This document shows positions 23,876 to 32,768 of a stretch of DNA of 64,000 nt, one piece after another (position 1 is the first letter of the stretch; the number at the start of each line of letters is the position of its first letter). The notes under the pieces were generated by a model. The model had not been told where the DNA came from, made no database searches, and saw only the letters and a list, made by a program, of their open reading frames with translations. The stretch is from positions 62,001 to 126,000 of the forward strand of contig NZ_WHNZ01000085.1 of NCBI RefSeq assembly GCF_013141725.1. Reading direction: 5' to 3'. The stretch is from Paenibacillus planticolens (GTDB taxonomy: Bacteria > Bacillota > Bacilli > Paenibacillales > NBRC-103111). The position numbers were made by a program, and so were the translations under genes.

Positions 23876-24688
23876 CTATATCTGGTAAACAACCGGGAAG
23901 CTCTCCCCGGACATCAATTCACCTGCGGCTACATGAATATGGGGCTCCATCGGGTGACCGCCAGTCGGAGCATAGTACGTATGGCCCGGCATATAGTGAA
24001 CCGCAATCGCCCTGCGTTTTAATTCTGAACGGTTGTTCGGACTGCCATGCCATGTCAAACTGTGGTGGTAGCCGACCTGGCCTTTTTTGATTTCAAAAGG
24101 AACCGCTTCCACTCTCGCCCCGTCAGGCAGCAAATCCGGCTGTTTGTGAACCGGCATGAATTCGTCGTTGGAGCTTAAATATTTTTGATGATTGCCCCAT
24201 TTATGACTGCCGGGCACCATCCACATGCAGCCGTTTTCGATTACCGCATCATCCAACGCAACCCACGCACTGACCAAATCTGCCGGCTGAATAACGGGCC
24301 ATAGCGGGTGGTCCTGATGCCAATGCGTCGGCCCTCCCATGACAGGCGGTTTGTATTGAATCTGATCGTGCCAGATCCGAAGCGTATCTGTCCGGCACAG
24401 CTGCGCAACTTCTTCGCATATTCTCCTGTTGGCCGCATGCTGTAAATAGACGTCGCTTGCCATCCAAATATTTACGATCTGAACGACCGTTTCCTTCTTC
24501 GTTATCGTCATCCCGTAATGGGAATTATCAAGCATATTCCGGTTAAGAATTGGCTTTTTGACAGATTTTCCTTCCATCACGTTTTCCAGTTCCTCACGGA
24601 GTGATTCCACTTCTTCATCGGATAAAACAACGTCGCCTTTTAGAAATCCCAATTCATCGAATTGTTTGATACTCTCTTGTGACAGCAT
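23876..24688 (-). CDS. Phytanoyl-CoA dioxygenase-family Fe(II)/2-oxoglutarate oxygenase
   Basis: 270 residues. The metal triad is visible: H124-x-D126 in HWHQDHPLW and distal H213 in LTWHGSPNNRS, with R219 positioned to bind 2-oxoglutarate. The start is ATG at 24688 after GAGGAGG; a longer frame to 24760 is not supported. The gene is divergent from an NHL beta-propeller gene, and the same pairing suggests a joint small-molecule pathway. Substrates in this family are diverse (lipids, halogenated or hydroxylated natural products), so none can be assigned. Confidence 0.85.
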   Translation of the reverse strand: MLSQESIKQFDELGFLKGDVVLSDEEVESLREELENVMEGKSVKKPILNRNMLDNSHYGMTITKKETVVQIVNIWMASDVYLQHAANRRICEEVAQLCRTDTLRIWHDQIQYKPPVMGGPTHWHQDHPLWPVIQPADLVSAWVALDDAVIENGCMWMVPGSHKWGNHQKYLSSNDEFMPVHKQPDLLPDGARVEAVPFEIKKGQVGYHHSLTWHGSPNNRSELKRRAIAVHYMPGHTYYAPTGGHPMEPHIHVAAGELMSGESFPVVYQI

Positions 24689-24873
24689 GGTTGATTCCTC
24701 CTCGCTTGGTATATCCTTATTGTACGGTCGGCGCGCTATGCCGTCGTTAGATATTTCCAATCTAATCTTGCACTTTTCACAGAAAAATAGAGCTCTGGAA
24801 ATTATCCGGCCTATTTTGCGGAAGCATGGTGTATGATGTTAAGGAAGCTTGTCACACACTAAGGAGGTTTCAT

Positions 24874-25806
24874 ATGTCTGAGCAGCTTATCATTGGAAAT
24901 GCGTCACATCTTTATGCCGTGCAAGAAGGTTGGGGCCCACTGCCGGAAGGCATCCAATACGGTTACACACATGGGATATGTGTAGACGATGAAGATCGTG
25001 TTTATGTCCATCACACCGGCAAAGATTCTGTCATTGTATTTGACAAAGACGGCAATTTCCTGACATCGTGGGGAAGCGAGTTTGAAGGCGGAGCGCACGG
25101 TTTTTATTTACATCGCGATCCGGATGGACAACAGTATCTTTATTTTGCAGATACCAATCGCGCAATGATCGTTAAGACGACATTATCGGGAGAGGTGCTG
25201 CTGCGGATTACACCGCCGGACCGGCCTGATCTGTACAATGCTGAGCGCAAATATGTGCCGACTGATGTTTGTGTAGCACCTAACGGGGACATTTACGTGG
25301 CAGATGGCTATGGTCAATCTTATGTGCATCATTACGATGCAGAAGGAACTTATATCCGTTCCTGGGGCGGACCGGGCTCAGAGCCGGGAAAACTATCCCA
25401 GCCCCATGGCATATCCGTCAACCTTCGCGGAGAAGTGCCGGAATTATACATAGCTGACCGCAATAATAACCGGATTCAAGTCTTTACTTTGGAGGGCGAG
25501 CACCTTCGTTTCGTTGAGCATAATCTGGATCTACCTTGTTCCTTTTACTTCTTCGGCGATGAAGTCTATCTCCCTGATCTCCACAGCCGGGTGACGATTT
25601 TGGACAAAAATGACCGTCTGATCACACACTTAGGCGAGGATCAACAAGCTTATAAACAGATGGGCTGGCCTAATCTTCCCAAAAGCTATTACCGCCCGGA
25701 CCGATTCAGCTCTCCGCACGGGGTATGTGTCGATTCCCAAGGCAACGTTTATTTGGCCGAATGGATTTCCGACGGCCGGGTGACGAAGCTGGTGAGGCAG
25801 CGGTAA
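24874..25806 (+). CDS. NHL-repeat six-bladed beta-propeller protein
   Basis: A 310-residue cytoplasmic protein without a signal peptide. NHL-type blades repeat: THGICVDDEDRVYVHHTGKDSVIVFDKDGNFLTSWG, PTDVCVAPNGDIYVADGYGQSYVHHYDAEGTYIRSWG, PHGISVNLRGEVPELYIADRNNNRIQVFTLEGE and PHGVCVDSQGNVYLAEW. This resembles peptidyl-alpha-hydroxyglycine lyase-like and lactonase-like propellers. ATG at 24874 follows AAGGAGG. It is followed by a perfect terminator. The function is not known; divergence from the dioxygenase gene hints at a shared pathway. Confidence 0.8.
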   Translation: MSEQLIIGNASHLYAVQEGWGPLPEGIQYGYTHGICVDDEDRVYVHHTGKDSVIVFDKDGNFLTSWGSEFEGGAHGFYLHRDPDGQQYLYFADTNRAMIVKTTLSGEVLLRITPPDRPDLYNAERKYVPTDVCVAPNGDIYVADGYGQSYVHHYDAEGTYIRSWGGPGSEPGKLSQPHGISVNLRGEVPELYIADRNNNRIQVFTLEGEHLRFVEHNLDLPCSFYFFGDEVYLPDLHSRVTILDKNDRLITHLGEDQQAYKQMGWPNLPKSYYRPDRFSSPHGVCVDSQGNVYLAEWISDGRVTKLVRQR

Positions 25807-25807
25807 A

Positions 25808-25837
25808 AAACAGGAGCCTGTTGGCTCCTGTTTTTTT
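25808..25837 (+). terminator. Terminator after the NHL-repeat gene
   Basis: ACAGGAGCC-TGTT-GGCTCCTGT is a perfect 9-bp stem with a tetraloop, followed by T7. Confidence 0.92.
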
Positions 25838-26119
25838 GGCTTGGCGCACACTCCTGCCATTTCCTTCTATGCTTGAAAGTAGGATGTGCGTCATTTACTA
25901 TTTATCTCTGTGCTTCGAGTAGAAGTGCATCATTTCCGGCTGATCATGCAAAAAGTACATCAAATTCAGCGTGGAAGTCTCGTTTAGAGCTATTTTCCTT
26001 GAATTTACTGTACTAAATACATGATTATCTCCATAAATCGAAAAAACAGAATTTGCTGCACTTTTTACATCAAGTCAAGTCAAATCAAACAAAGCAAATC
26101 AAAAGTCCATACCCACCAG
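25838..26119. other. Gene-free spacer with short degenerate repeats
   Basis: No gene is visible. On the minus strand a motif like AAATGATGCACTT recurs near 25897, 25935, 25964 and 26073 with small changes. A short tract of AAGTC/AAATC repeats spans about 26070-26105. No hairpin terminator was found for the sulfatase gene that ends at 26120. Confidence 0.4.
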
Positions 26120-27535
26120 CTACCCCTTCCGCCCCGCCAGCAGTTGCTCGCGCATCCACGTATTTTGCACGATGCCATCGCCCGCCTCATGCAAAATATC
26201 ATACAAGCGCTTGCGCAGCTCGGCGACAATCCGCTTGTTGGCCGGATGATGAATCGCGTTATGAAGCTCATGGGGATCATCACGCATATCGTATAGCTCA
26301 TCAACGTCCGTACAATTCCAGACGTATTTCCACTCCCGGGTGCGAATCATCCGCTGCGTGTAAAGGCCGAACTGCCCGCCGTTGTAGGAGGCGACAACTT
26401 CATCCCGCCACTTGGCAGGCTCCGTGCCGCGAAGCAGCGGCAGCAGCGATTCCCCGTGCAGCCGAGCATCTGCGGAAGGAGCCGAACCGCCGATCGCCAG
26501 CAGGGTCGGAGGCAGATCCAGCAAGGACTGCACGAACTGGTCGCAGCGGCTGCCGGCGGCTATAACACCGGGCCACCGAATGATCAGCGGGACCTTCACG
26601 ACATCCTCGTAGAGGACATAATGTTTATCCAGCATCCGGTGCCCGCCGCACATGTCGCCGTGATCGGTTGTAAAAATGACAACCGTATCCTCACTTCTCC
26701 CCAAAGCGTCCAACTCCGCCAGCAGCTTGCCGATCGCATCATCCAACTGCGAGACGATCTCATAATAACGAGCGACAATAGGCGCCCACTCCGTCCAGTC
26801 ATAATTCTCGATATGCCAATTTCGGAGCTGCTGCTCCTGGATATAAGGCTTATTCGCGAACGTTTCACGAAAGCTTCCCCATTCGGGAATGCACGCAGGA
26901 GCATACATCCCGGCAAATTCGGCAGCCGGTCGGCACGGCAGATGCGGCTCTTGGAAATTGACCCGAAGCTGCCAAGGGGATCCCGCGCTTTCCTCACACA
27001 GCCGCCTCATCAGTCTCCCCGCCATGTCTGCCGTCTGATGAGTGCGGGTATCCGCGAGCGGCAACGGGTCCGTTTCGCCAAAGTAACCATTCGCATAGGC
27101 AAGGTCCGGATGACGCTCCTTCAGCCACTCCCGATATTTCTCGTCGCTGGACACAAATACATCGTATCCATAGTGCGTCGGATCATAGGTCGGATGCACA
27201 TCCCATTTTCCGATATAGCCGTTCACGTATCCCGCCTCTTGCAAAGTACGAGCCCACGAGTAGCTCGCAGGCTCTAGCGCACCAACCTGCATCCCCAACG
27301 AAAAGTTCCACAATCCCCCGAAAGATTCAGCCCGCCTGCCGCAAACGAAAGATTGCCTCGCCGGACCGCACACGGGGATATGATTGTATGCACGCTCGAA
27401 CCACATGCCTTCGGAAGCAAGCTTATCGAGATGAGGCGTAAGTACAGGCGCCTGCCTGCTATAGCCGAGACAGTCATACCGCAGCTGATCGACCATGATG
27501 ATAAGCATATTAGGCTTGGAAGCCATCTCAGTCAC
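26120..27535 (-). CDS. Formylglycine-type sulfatase
   Basis: A cytoplasmic (no signal peptide) arylsulfatase-A-like hydrolase of 471 residues. The metal-binding start MLIIMVDQLRYDCLG carries D16. The nucleophile motif is C56-G-P-A-R60, a correct CxPxR, so Cys must be converted to formylglycine by a maturase (not in this window). The metal-site block VVIFTTDHGDMCGGHRMLDKH is present. The start is GTG at 27535 after GGGAGGTAAACAGG; ATG at 27526 is an alternative. It is the last gene of the long minus-strand cluster, 5 bp after the next hydrolase. The sulfated substrate is probably an imported oligosaccharide. Confidence 0.87.
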   Translation of the reverse strand: MTEMASKPNMLIIMVDQLRYDCLGYSRQAPVLTPHLDKLASEGMWFERAYNHIPVCGPARQSFVCGRRAESFGGLWNFSLGMQVGALEPASYSWARTLQEAGYVNGYIGKWDVHPTYDPTHYGYDVFVSSDEKYREWLKERHPDLAYANGYFGETDPLPLADTRTHQTADMAGRLMRRLCEESAGSPWQLRVNFQEPHLPCRPAAEFAGMYAPACIPEWGSFRETFANKPYIQEQQLRNWHIENYDWTEWAPIVARYYEIVSQLDDAIGKLLAELDALGRSEDTVVIFTTDHGDMCGGHRMLDKHYVLYEDVVKVPLIIRWPGVIAAGSRCDQFVQSLLDLPPTLLAIGGSAPSADARLHGESLLPLLRGTEPAKWRDEVVASYNGGQFGLYTQRMIRTREWKYVWNCTDVDELYDMRDDPHELHNAIHHPANKRIVAELRKRLYDILHEAGDGIVQNTWMREQLLAGRKG

Positions 27536-27540
27536 CCTGT

Positions 27541-28932
27541 TTACCTCCCTGCATGCCTGGCTGCGGAGGCTTCATCGAATCGGTCCCTCCTAGGATCTTT
27601 CATCCACTCGTCCCAAGTTAAGCCGTATTGCAGCAAGATCTCATGAATCCGATTGCGAAACGGAAGTCCCGCTTCGATCTGTGTCTGCATCGGATCTCCC
27701 CGCCCACCCAGCATCTTCTCTATCCACGCATCCAACTGATATTCAAGCTCATCGGCAATAGCCGGATGGCTTTCTGCGAGATTAACCGTTTCGTCCGGAT
27801 CAACACGCAAATCGTATAATTCTCTCGGCGGACGGACAAACGGCCCCGCATCAAGCGTACGAATAAATTTATAATCCTTCGTCACGATCCCTCTGCTGGC
27901 CTGCCAAGCGCACTCGCTTAAATAAACCGCGTCATGCGTCCCATCCGCCTCCCCCCGAATACTCGACCACAAGCTGCGGCCGTCGATGTTAGCCGGGGTC
28001 AAAATGTCGGCTGCTTCCAAAATCGTCGGCAGCATGTCAACCTGCTGAACTAAGCCTTGGACTCTTCGTCCTTCGGGAATTCTTCCCGGCCACCTCATGA
28101 TCATCGGGACTTGAACCGAGGCTTCGTATAAACCGCAATGATCCCAATAGATCTCATGCTCCGTCAAGCTTTCCCCATGATCGCCGAACAAAATCAGCAG
28201 GGTGTCCTCGTAAAGCCCCTCCGCAATAAGAAGCTCATCGAGCTCGCGAAGGCGATCATCGAGATAACGGACCTCTGCATCATAGAGGGCATTGACGTAA
28301 GCAGCATCCGTAACAGGGCCCAGCAGGTCATAATGATGGTGTTTAAAAAACGGATAAGCCGCATGATTATATGCGGCTTGCATGCTGCGATTCGCGGGAT
28401 CGTAAGGATCGCGACTCTGATCGTAGAAAGCGGGCACATAGCTGGCCGGCGGCTGATAAGGCGTATGCGGGTCCCAGTAATGCAGGAACAGAAAGAAATC
28501 ATCCTCTTTATGCTCGCGAATCCACTTGAAAGCCAGCTCATTGACGGACTTTCCATCGATGCTCCGCGACTTTTGAACCGAATTGATGTAATACCGGTAG
28601 CCTCTGGCGAACCATTCCTTTAATTGATATAAATTATCGACGGCTGCCGTCGTGAACCCGTGGTTTTGCAGAAGCGACGGCAGCCATGACTCTTTTTTCG
28701 GCAGCTGTGTGAGCGGTGAACCGTGGGAAACAACGCCTGTTCGCAGGCCCACTTTACCTGTAAAAATGCCCGTATGAGCCACTTCCGTCGGTATGTCCGC
28801 CGCATAAGCCCGTTCGAATAGGACGCCTTGGCTCGCGATTCGATCCATATAGGGCGAAGTCGGCTTCTCATAGCCATAACAGCCGAGACGAGAGGCGCGC
28901 ATGGTGTCCAGCGAGATAAAAACGATGTTCAT
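27541..28932 (-). CDS. Sulfatase-superfamily hydrolase with Thr at the nucleophile position
   Basis: 463 residues of the alkaline phosphatase/sulfatase superfamily: N-terminal MNIVFISLDTMRASRLGCYGY (D9) and LLILFGDHGESLTEHEIYWDHCG are typical metal ligands. The CxPxR motif is missing. Counting back eight residues from the FTG that matches LTG in true sulfatases puts T49 (PTEVAH) where the formylglycine Cys should be, and His where Arg should be. A Thr nucleophile points to phosphodiester, phosphonate or phosphomonoester hydrolysis rather than sulfate. It overlaps the APS-kinase gene by 4 bp. The family is certain; the reaction is inferred. Confidence 0.8.
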   Translation of the reverse strand: MNIVFISLDTMRASRLGCYGYEKPTSPYMDRIASQGVLFERAYAADIPTEVAHTGIFTGKVGLRTGVVSHGSPLTQLPKKESWLPSLLQNHGFTTAAVDNLYQLKEWFARGYRYYINSVQKSRSIDGKSVNELAFKWIREHKEDDFFLFLHYWDPHTPYQPPASYVPAFYDQSRDPYDPANRSMQAAYNHAAYPFFKHHHYDLLGPVTDAAYVNALYDAEVRYLDDRLRELDELLIAEGLYEDTLLILFGDHGESLTEHEIYWDHCGLYEASVQVPMIMRWPGRIPEGRRVQGLVQQVDMLPTILEAADILTPANIDGRSLWSSIRGEADGTHDAVYLSECAWQASRGIVTKDYKFIRTLDAGPFVRPPRELYDLRVDPDETVNLAESHPAIADELEYQLDAWIEKMLGGRGDPMQTQIEAGLPFRNRIHEILLQYGLTWDEWMKDPRRDRFDEASAARHAGR

Positions 28933-29468
28933 ACGGCTTCACTCCGTCCCGTTTTGGTCGTCATGTAATCCATGATTAAAGCGACATTGTTCTCCACTTC
29001 GTCCATTTGCGTGCGAATGACGATGTCGGGCGTTTCCGGTATCTCATACGGGTCTCCAATTCCTGTAAACTGCTTGATTTCGGCGTTTCTGGCCTTAGCA
29101 TACAATCCTTTCACATCGCGGCGTTCACACTCTTCAAGCGGGCAGTCCACGAAAATCTCGACATAACCCAGCAGCTCGGCTCGGGCATGCTCTCTCATCT
29201 CTTCATATGGCGTGATCGCAGATACGATGACCGTAACACCGTTGCGTGACAGTAGCTTGCAAAGAAAGACGATCCGCTTAATATTCGTGAGCCGGTCCTC
29301 CCGGCTAAACCCCAATCCATGGGAAATGGTTTGCCTAAGCTCATCTCCATCGAGCAGTTCTACTTTCCTGCCGCTTTCGCGAAGTGGCTCAACCAAGGCA
29401 CGAGCCGTCGTTGATTTGCCTGAGCCTGAGAGACCGGTGAACCACAGCACCTCTCCATGTTTACTCAT
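28929..29468 (-). CDS. cysC: Adenylylsulfate kinase homologue (CysC-type)
   Basis: A 179-residue P-loop kinase. The P-loop is TGLSGSGKST (about 11-20); the APS-kinase blocks LLDGDELRQTISHGLGFSREDR, VSAITPYEEMREHAR and FVDCPLEECERRDVKGLYAKARNAEIKQFTGIGDPYE are all present, so by sequence it should phosphorylate APS to PAPS. No ATP sulfurylase or PAPS reductase gene is nearby; it sits between an oxidoreductase and a Thr-type hydrolase in a catabolic cluster. APS-kinase homologues in some capsule pathways phosphorylate other nucleotides, so a non-standard substrate is possible. The start ATG follows GGAGGAAGG. Confidence 0.85.
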   Translation of the reverse strand: MSKHGEVLWFTGLSGSGKSTTARALVEPLRESGRKVELLDGDELRQTISHGLGFSREDRLTNIKRIVFLCKLLSRNGVTVIVSAITPYEEMREHARAELLGYVEIFVDCPLEECERRDVKGLYAKARNAEIKQFTGIGDPYEIPETPDIVIRTQMDEVENNVALIMDYMTTKTGRSEAV

Positions 29469-29492
29469 TACCTTCCTCCTTCGGATCGGTCT

Positions 29493-30488
29493 TTAGGAAA
29501 TAGGAACAACAGCGCCATTCGCCAGATGGGAGCGGATAGCCGCTTCAATAATTTCTTGGACAGCAAGGGCGTCCTCGCCGGAGGCTGCAATCCGGTCCGG
29601 AGGGACTCCCTCCTTCACTTCCTGGATAAAAGCATCGAGACGCAGACGAAACGTATCATCGAACCCCCGCATGCCGCCCATGATTGAATTTCGGTACACC
29701 CGCAAGTCTTCCTGACGGTGAGGATAATACGTAAGCGATTCGTACACATTATCCAGCACAAATCTGCCCTGATCGCCTGCCACCTCGCAAGCTTCAATCG
29801 GGTGAATGCCGAACATATCGTAGCTTCCGAGCAAATGCCCTACCGCGCCGGAGGCAAATTCTAAGTTAATAGAAGCCGTTGACCAGACAGTGCGGCCAGG
29901 AGCCTTCGTCAGAAAAGCTTGAACACGGCGTACTTCACCTGCAAAATAGCGCATCACATCGAGCGAATGCGGGTGCAGCGCGCGCAGATGTATCCAAGGA
30001 CTGGTTTCGTTCGGATTGCCGATAGTCAGCTTCATGTTTACAAAAAGCGGCTGGCCGATATCTCCGTTCGCCATCCATTGCTTCGCCTTCTTCGCAGCAG
30101 GCGTAAAACGGTGATTGAGATTGCAGGCGAGACGAATGCCTTTCTCCTTGGCAAACCGCACCATTTGTCTGGCTTCTTCCAACGAATTCGAAATCGGCTT
30201 CTCCACGAGAACGTCTTTCCCAGCCGCAATGGATTTCATAACAGGCTCTCGATGATGAGAGCCATTCTCGAATCCGCCGGTAGCTACGCTTACGATATCG
30301 AGCTTTTCGGTTTCTAGCATTGTATCCAAGTCATAATAAGCTTTCACGCCAAACTGCGCAGCAACCGAATCTGCCAGGACTTGGTTCAAATCGCAAATCG
30401 CGACAAGCTCGCTGTCCGGATGCTCCTTATAGCAGCGGCAATGTATACGTCCGATGTGATTGACCCCGACAACCGCTACCTTCAGCAT
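29493..30488 (-). CDS. Gfo/Idh/MocA-family oxidoreductase (first)
   Basis: NAD(P)-dependent sugar or polyol dehydrogenase, 331 residues. The Rossmann start reads VAVVGVNHIGRIH, with Asn in place of the second Gly of GxGxxG. The catalytic EKP Lys is in VLVEKPIS, and the substrate-site block is LRALHPHSLDVMRYFAGE. It is about as long as, and clearly paralogous to, the second copy at 32769. The start overlaps the upstream sulfatase-like gene's end by 7 bp. The pair, together with two TIM-barrel isomerases, suggests oxidation of imported sugars at a secondary hydroxyl. Confidence 0.87.
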   Translation of the reverse strand: MLKVAVVGVNHIGRIHCRCYKEHPDSELVAICDLNQVLADSVAAQFGVKAYYDLDTMLETEKLDIVSVATGGFENGSHHREPVMKSIAAGKDVLVEKPISNSLEEARQMVRFAKEKGIRLACNLNHRFTPAAKKAKQWMANGDIGQPLFVNMKLTIGNPNETSPWIHLRALHPHSLDVMRYFAGEVRRVQAFLTKAPGRTVWSTASINLEFASGAVGHLLGSYDMFGIHPIEACEVAGDQGRFVLDNVYESLTYYPHRQEDLRVYRNSIMGGMRGFDDTFRLRLDAFIQEVKEGVPPDRIAASGEDALAVQEIIEAAIRSHLANGAVVPIS

Positions 30489-31918
30489 GTCGAATCGGCT
30501 TCCACTTCTTCGGCTTCTCCCTCAGCTGCGGTCTCTGCCTCTTTCGTCTGCAGCGATCGTGCCGTTCTCGGCGAACCGATGTGCATGGAATCAAACGCCT
30601 GCTGCGAAGTTTTGAACGGGCCGCAGCCCAAGCCATGCCAATTCAGGTTCGTATAGATCGGATTCTCGCGCCCTGTCTCTTGTTCCCGCTTCGCGATATG
30701 CGCATGTAACCGATTCATGAGCAATGACGCTACTTCCGGCTCCTCGTCAATAAAGTTATGCAACTCCTCTGGATCGCGGACCAAATTATACAGCTCCACC
30801 GGAGGTTTGAAATGCAAATCCGGCTCGAGCGCTACGATCAGCTTCCATTCCGGCGTCCGCCATCCATGTTTGCGCATCCATGTGCATTCCGTAATGTACA
30901 TTTCGCTTTCCGGCACCCGCTCCCCGCCATTGACGAGCGGAATCAAGCTGCGGCCGTCGAAAGCGATGTCGCACGGAATGCCCAGAAGCTCGACAATGGT
31001 CGGCATCACATCTTTAATTTGCGAGGAACCGGCTACGCGCTTCCCTGCCGGCAGTTTGCTCGGATAGCGCAGGATCAATGGAATTCGCAAATTTGTTTCA
31101 TAAAGGCCATGATGGTCATAATAGCAGTCATGTTCATTCAATGTCTCGCCATGATCGGAGGTGATGACTACGAGCGTTTCATCTTCGATGCCCAGCGCTT
31201 CAAGCGCCGTAAAAATCGACTGAATGCCCGCATCCATATAGGCAATTGCGCCATCATACTGCGCATCGATATACTTGCTGTCCGTACAGCCTTCCGGGAA
31301 CCAGGAGCTGAAGTAATCGGCAAACGGTTTAAACGCATAAAGCTCATCCAAGGATTGATTACCCGGATCGCACTCATCGCCTTCGTAAAACATCCGTTCA
31401 AACGGTTTTGGCGGCAAATAAGGCGAATGCGGATCCATGTGGCGCAAAAAGAGGAAAAATGGTTTGCCTTCCTCTTTCAGGCGCTTCATCTCAGGGATCG
31501 CAACACGGTTCAAGTTATCTGCCTTCGGACTTCGGCCGGTCTCGTCGGCTCCCCAGCCCTCGAAGTCTATATACTTCTGAAAGCCGCGTGCCGATGGGTT
31601 GCCTGTGAATCCGATACAAGTCGTATTGTAGCCGTTCTCCTCCAGCAGCTCGGAAAGGATCTTGACGTGCTCGCCTACAGGTCCATCGTGCCGCAGCGCG
31701 ACAACGTCCGTTCCGAAGCAGTCCATCCCCGTAAGCATGGAGGCATAACCCGGGGTCGTCGGAATGCTGGGCGAAAAATGCTGCTCAAACAGCACGCCTC
31801 CCTCGCTGTACCGATCAATATGCGGCGTCGTTAGACGATGATACCCATATCCGCTCATATGGTCCCTACGCAAGCTATCTATACCAAGCAGCAGTAAATT
31901 CGGCAGTTTCGTTGTCAT
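30482..31918 (-). CDS. Sulfatase-superfamily hydrolase with Thr at the nucleophile position (second)
   Basis: 478 residues from ATG 31918, which follows AAGGAG; the longer frame to 31981 is not supported. LLLLGIDSLRRDHMSGYGY carries the metal ligand D14, and LVVITSDHGETLNEHDCYYDHHG the second metal site. At the position eight residues before LTG stands T54 (SIPTTPGYASMLTG), where sulfatases have the formylglycine Cys; Pro56 is kept and the Arg is Tyr58. This Thr-type site resembles phosphodiesterase-like members. The C-terminus has an acidic tail (EAETAAEGEAEEVEADS) of unknown purpose. It lies between the TIM-barrel gene (31-bp gap) and the first oxidoreductase. Confidence 0.8.
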   Translation of the reverse strand: MTTKLPNLLLLGIDSLRRDHMSGYGYHRLTTPHIDRYSEGGVLFEQHFSPSIPTTPGYASMLTGMDCFGTDVVALRHDGPVGEHVKILSELLEENGYNTTCIGFTGNPSARGFQKYIDFEGWGADETGRSPKADNLNRVAIPEMKRLKEEGKPFFLFLRHMDPHSPYLPPKPFERMFYEGDECDPGNQSLDELYAFKPFADYFSSWFPEGCTDSKYIDAQYDGAIAYMDAGIQSIFTALEALGIEDETLVVITSDHGETLNEHDCYYDHHGLYETNLRIPLILRYPSKLPAGKRVAGSSQIKDVMPTIVELLGIPCDIAFDGRSLIPLVNGGERVPESEMYITECTWMRKHGWRTPEWKLIVALEPDLHFKPPVELYNLVRDPEELHNFIDEEPEVASLLMNRLHAHIAKREQETGRENPIYTNLNWHGLGCGPFKTSQQAFDSMHIGSPRTARSLQTKEAETAAEGEAEEVEADSTC

Positions 31919-31949
31919 GGGAACTACTCCTTCTCCGTTTATAATAGGC

Positions 31950-32750
31950 TTATCTCGCTCCAAAAGAACGCAGCACAGCATTCAAATAGCCATAGCTTTC
32001 AGCAGCTACAATGGATACCTGCGCGAGAGAGTGTCCACTCGCGCCGATGACTTCGAGGCAGACAGGACCCTCATAACCGTTATCCGCAAGCACTTTGCAG
32101 TAGCCGATCAGATCAATGTCGCCGCGCCCGCAAACTTGCTTATCGATCGATCCCGGACCTGCCTGCCTGCCGCTGCAGTCCCGGATATGAATATGCTTCA
32201 CGCGCGAAATCACTGCCGGCAGCGCAGCTTCCGGGTTCTCGCCGGCGCGATAAATATGGCTCGGATCCATATCGATGCCGAAAGCCGGATCAGCGATAGC
32301 CTCAATCGCTCTTAACGAAGTTGGCGTGTTGTAGATGGAGCCGCCCACATGCGCTTTCACGCAAAGCGTCACCCCGTACTCACTCGCAAGCTTTGACATT
32401 CGGGTCAGCTTCTCAATCGTGAATTGCAAATCTTCTTTCACGTCCGACTTTCCGCCCGGACCCACATTGACAACCGGGATGCCGAGTTCAGCCGCAGCTT
32501 CAAAAGCAAGCGGAAGCCGGGTCTCGCTTAGCTCCGCCACCTCCATCGACAAGAGCTTTAAGCCAAGCTCCTCTGCAATGCTCCTAATCTCGGAAGCCTG
32601 CTCCCGCCACCGGTCAAGCTCGATGTGTTCGCACATCCCTTTGATCGCTGACAGCTCCACGCCGTCATAGCCGCAAAGCTTGATATGCTGCGCTGCCGTT
32701 TTGAAATCGAAATCTTTAAAGAGTACGGAATTTATCCCTAATTGCATCAT
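31950..32750 (-). CDS. Sugar phosphate isomerase/epimerase-like TIM barrel (first)
   Basis: 266 residues of the xylose-isomerase-like (AP-endonuclease 2) superfamily. Visible metal-site pieces are VELSAIKG, LSMEVAELSETRLP, VTLCVKAHVGGSIYNTPTS, FGIDMDPSHIYRAGENP (D and H ligands), VKHIHIRDC and GPVCLEVIGASG. It ends 31 bp before the sulfatase-like gene and starts 18 bp after the second oxidoreductase gene. In related loci such proteins act after Gfo/Idh/MocA enzymes, as isomerases or as 3-keto-glycoside-cleaving enzymes. The exact reaction is open. Confidence 0.82.
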   Translation of the reverse strand: MMQLGINSVLFKDFDFKTAAQHIKLCGYDGVELSAIKGMCEHIELDRWREQASEIRSIAEELGLKLLSMEVAELSETRLPLAFEAAAELGIPVVNVGPGGKSDVKEDLQFTIEKLTRMSKLASEYGVTLCVKAHVGGSIYNTPTSLRAIEAIADPAFGIDMDPSHIYRAGENPEAALPAVISRVKHIHIRDCSGRQAGPGSIDKQVCGRGDIDLIGYCKVLADNGYEGPVCLEVIGASGHSLAQVSIVAAESYGYLNAVLRSFGAR

Positions 32751-32768
32751 AGCTTACAGCCCCCCCAG

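Noticed and set aside
26456..27277. Plus-strand frame of 273 codons inside the formylglycine sulfatase gene
   Set aside because: Antisense shadow of a gene with intact CxPxR and metal motifs.
30758..31834. Plus-strand frame of 358 codons inside the second Thr-type hydrolase gene
   Set aside because: Antisense shadow of a clearly coding gene; the translation shows no known domain and there is no ribosome site.
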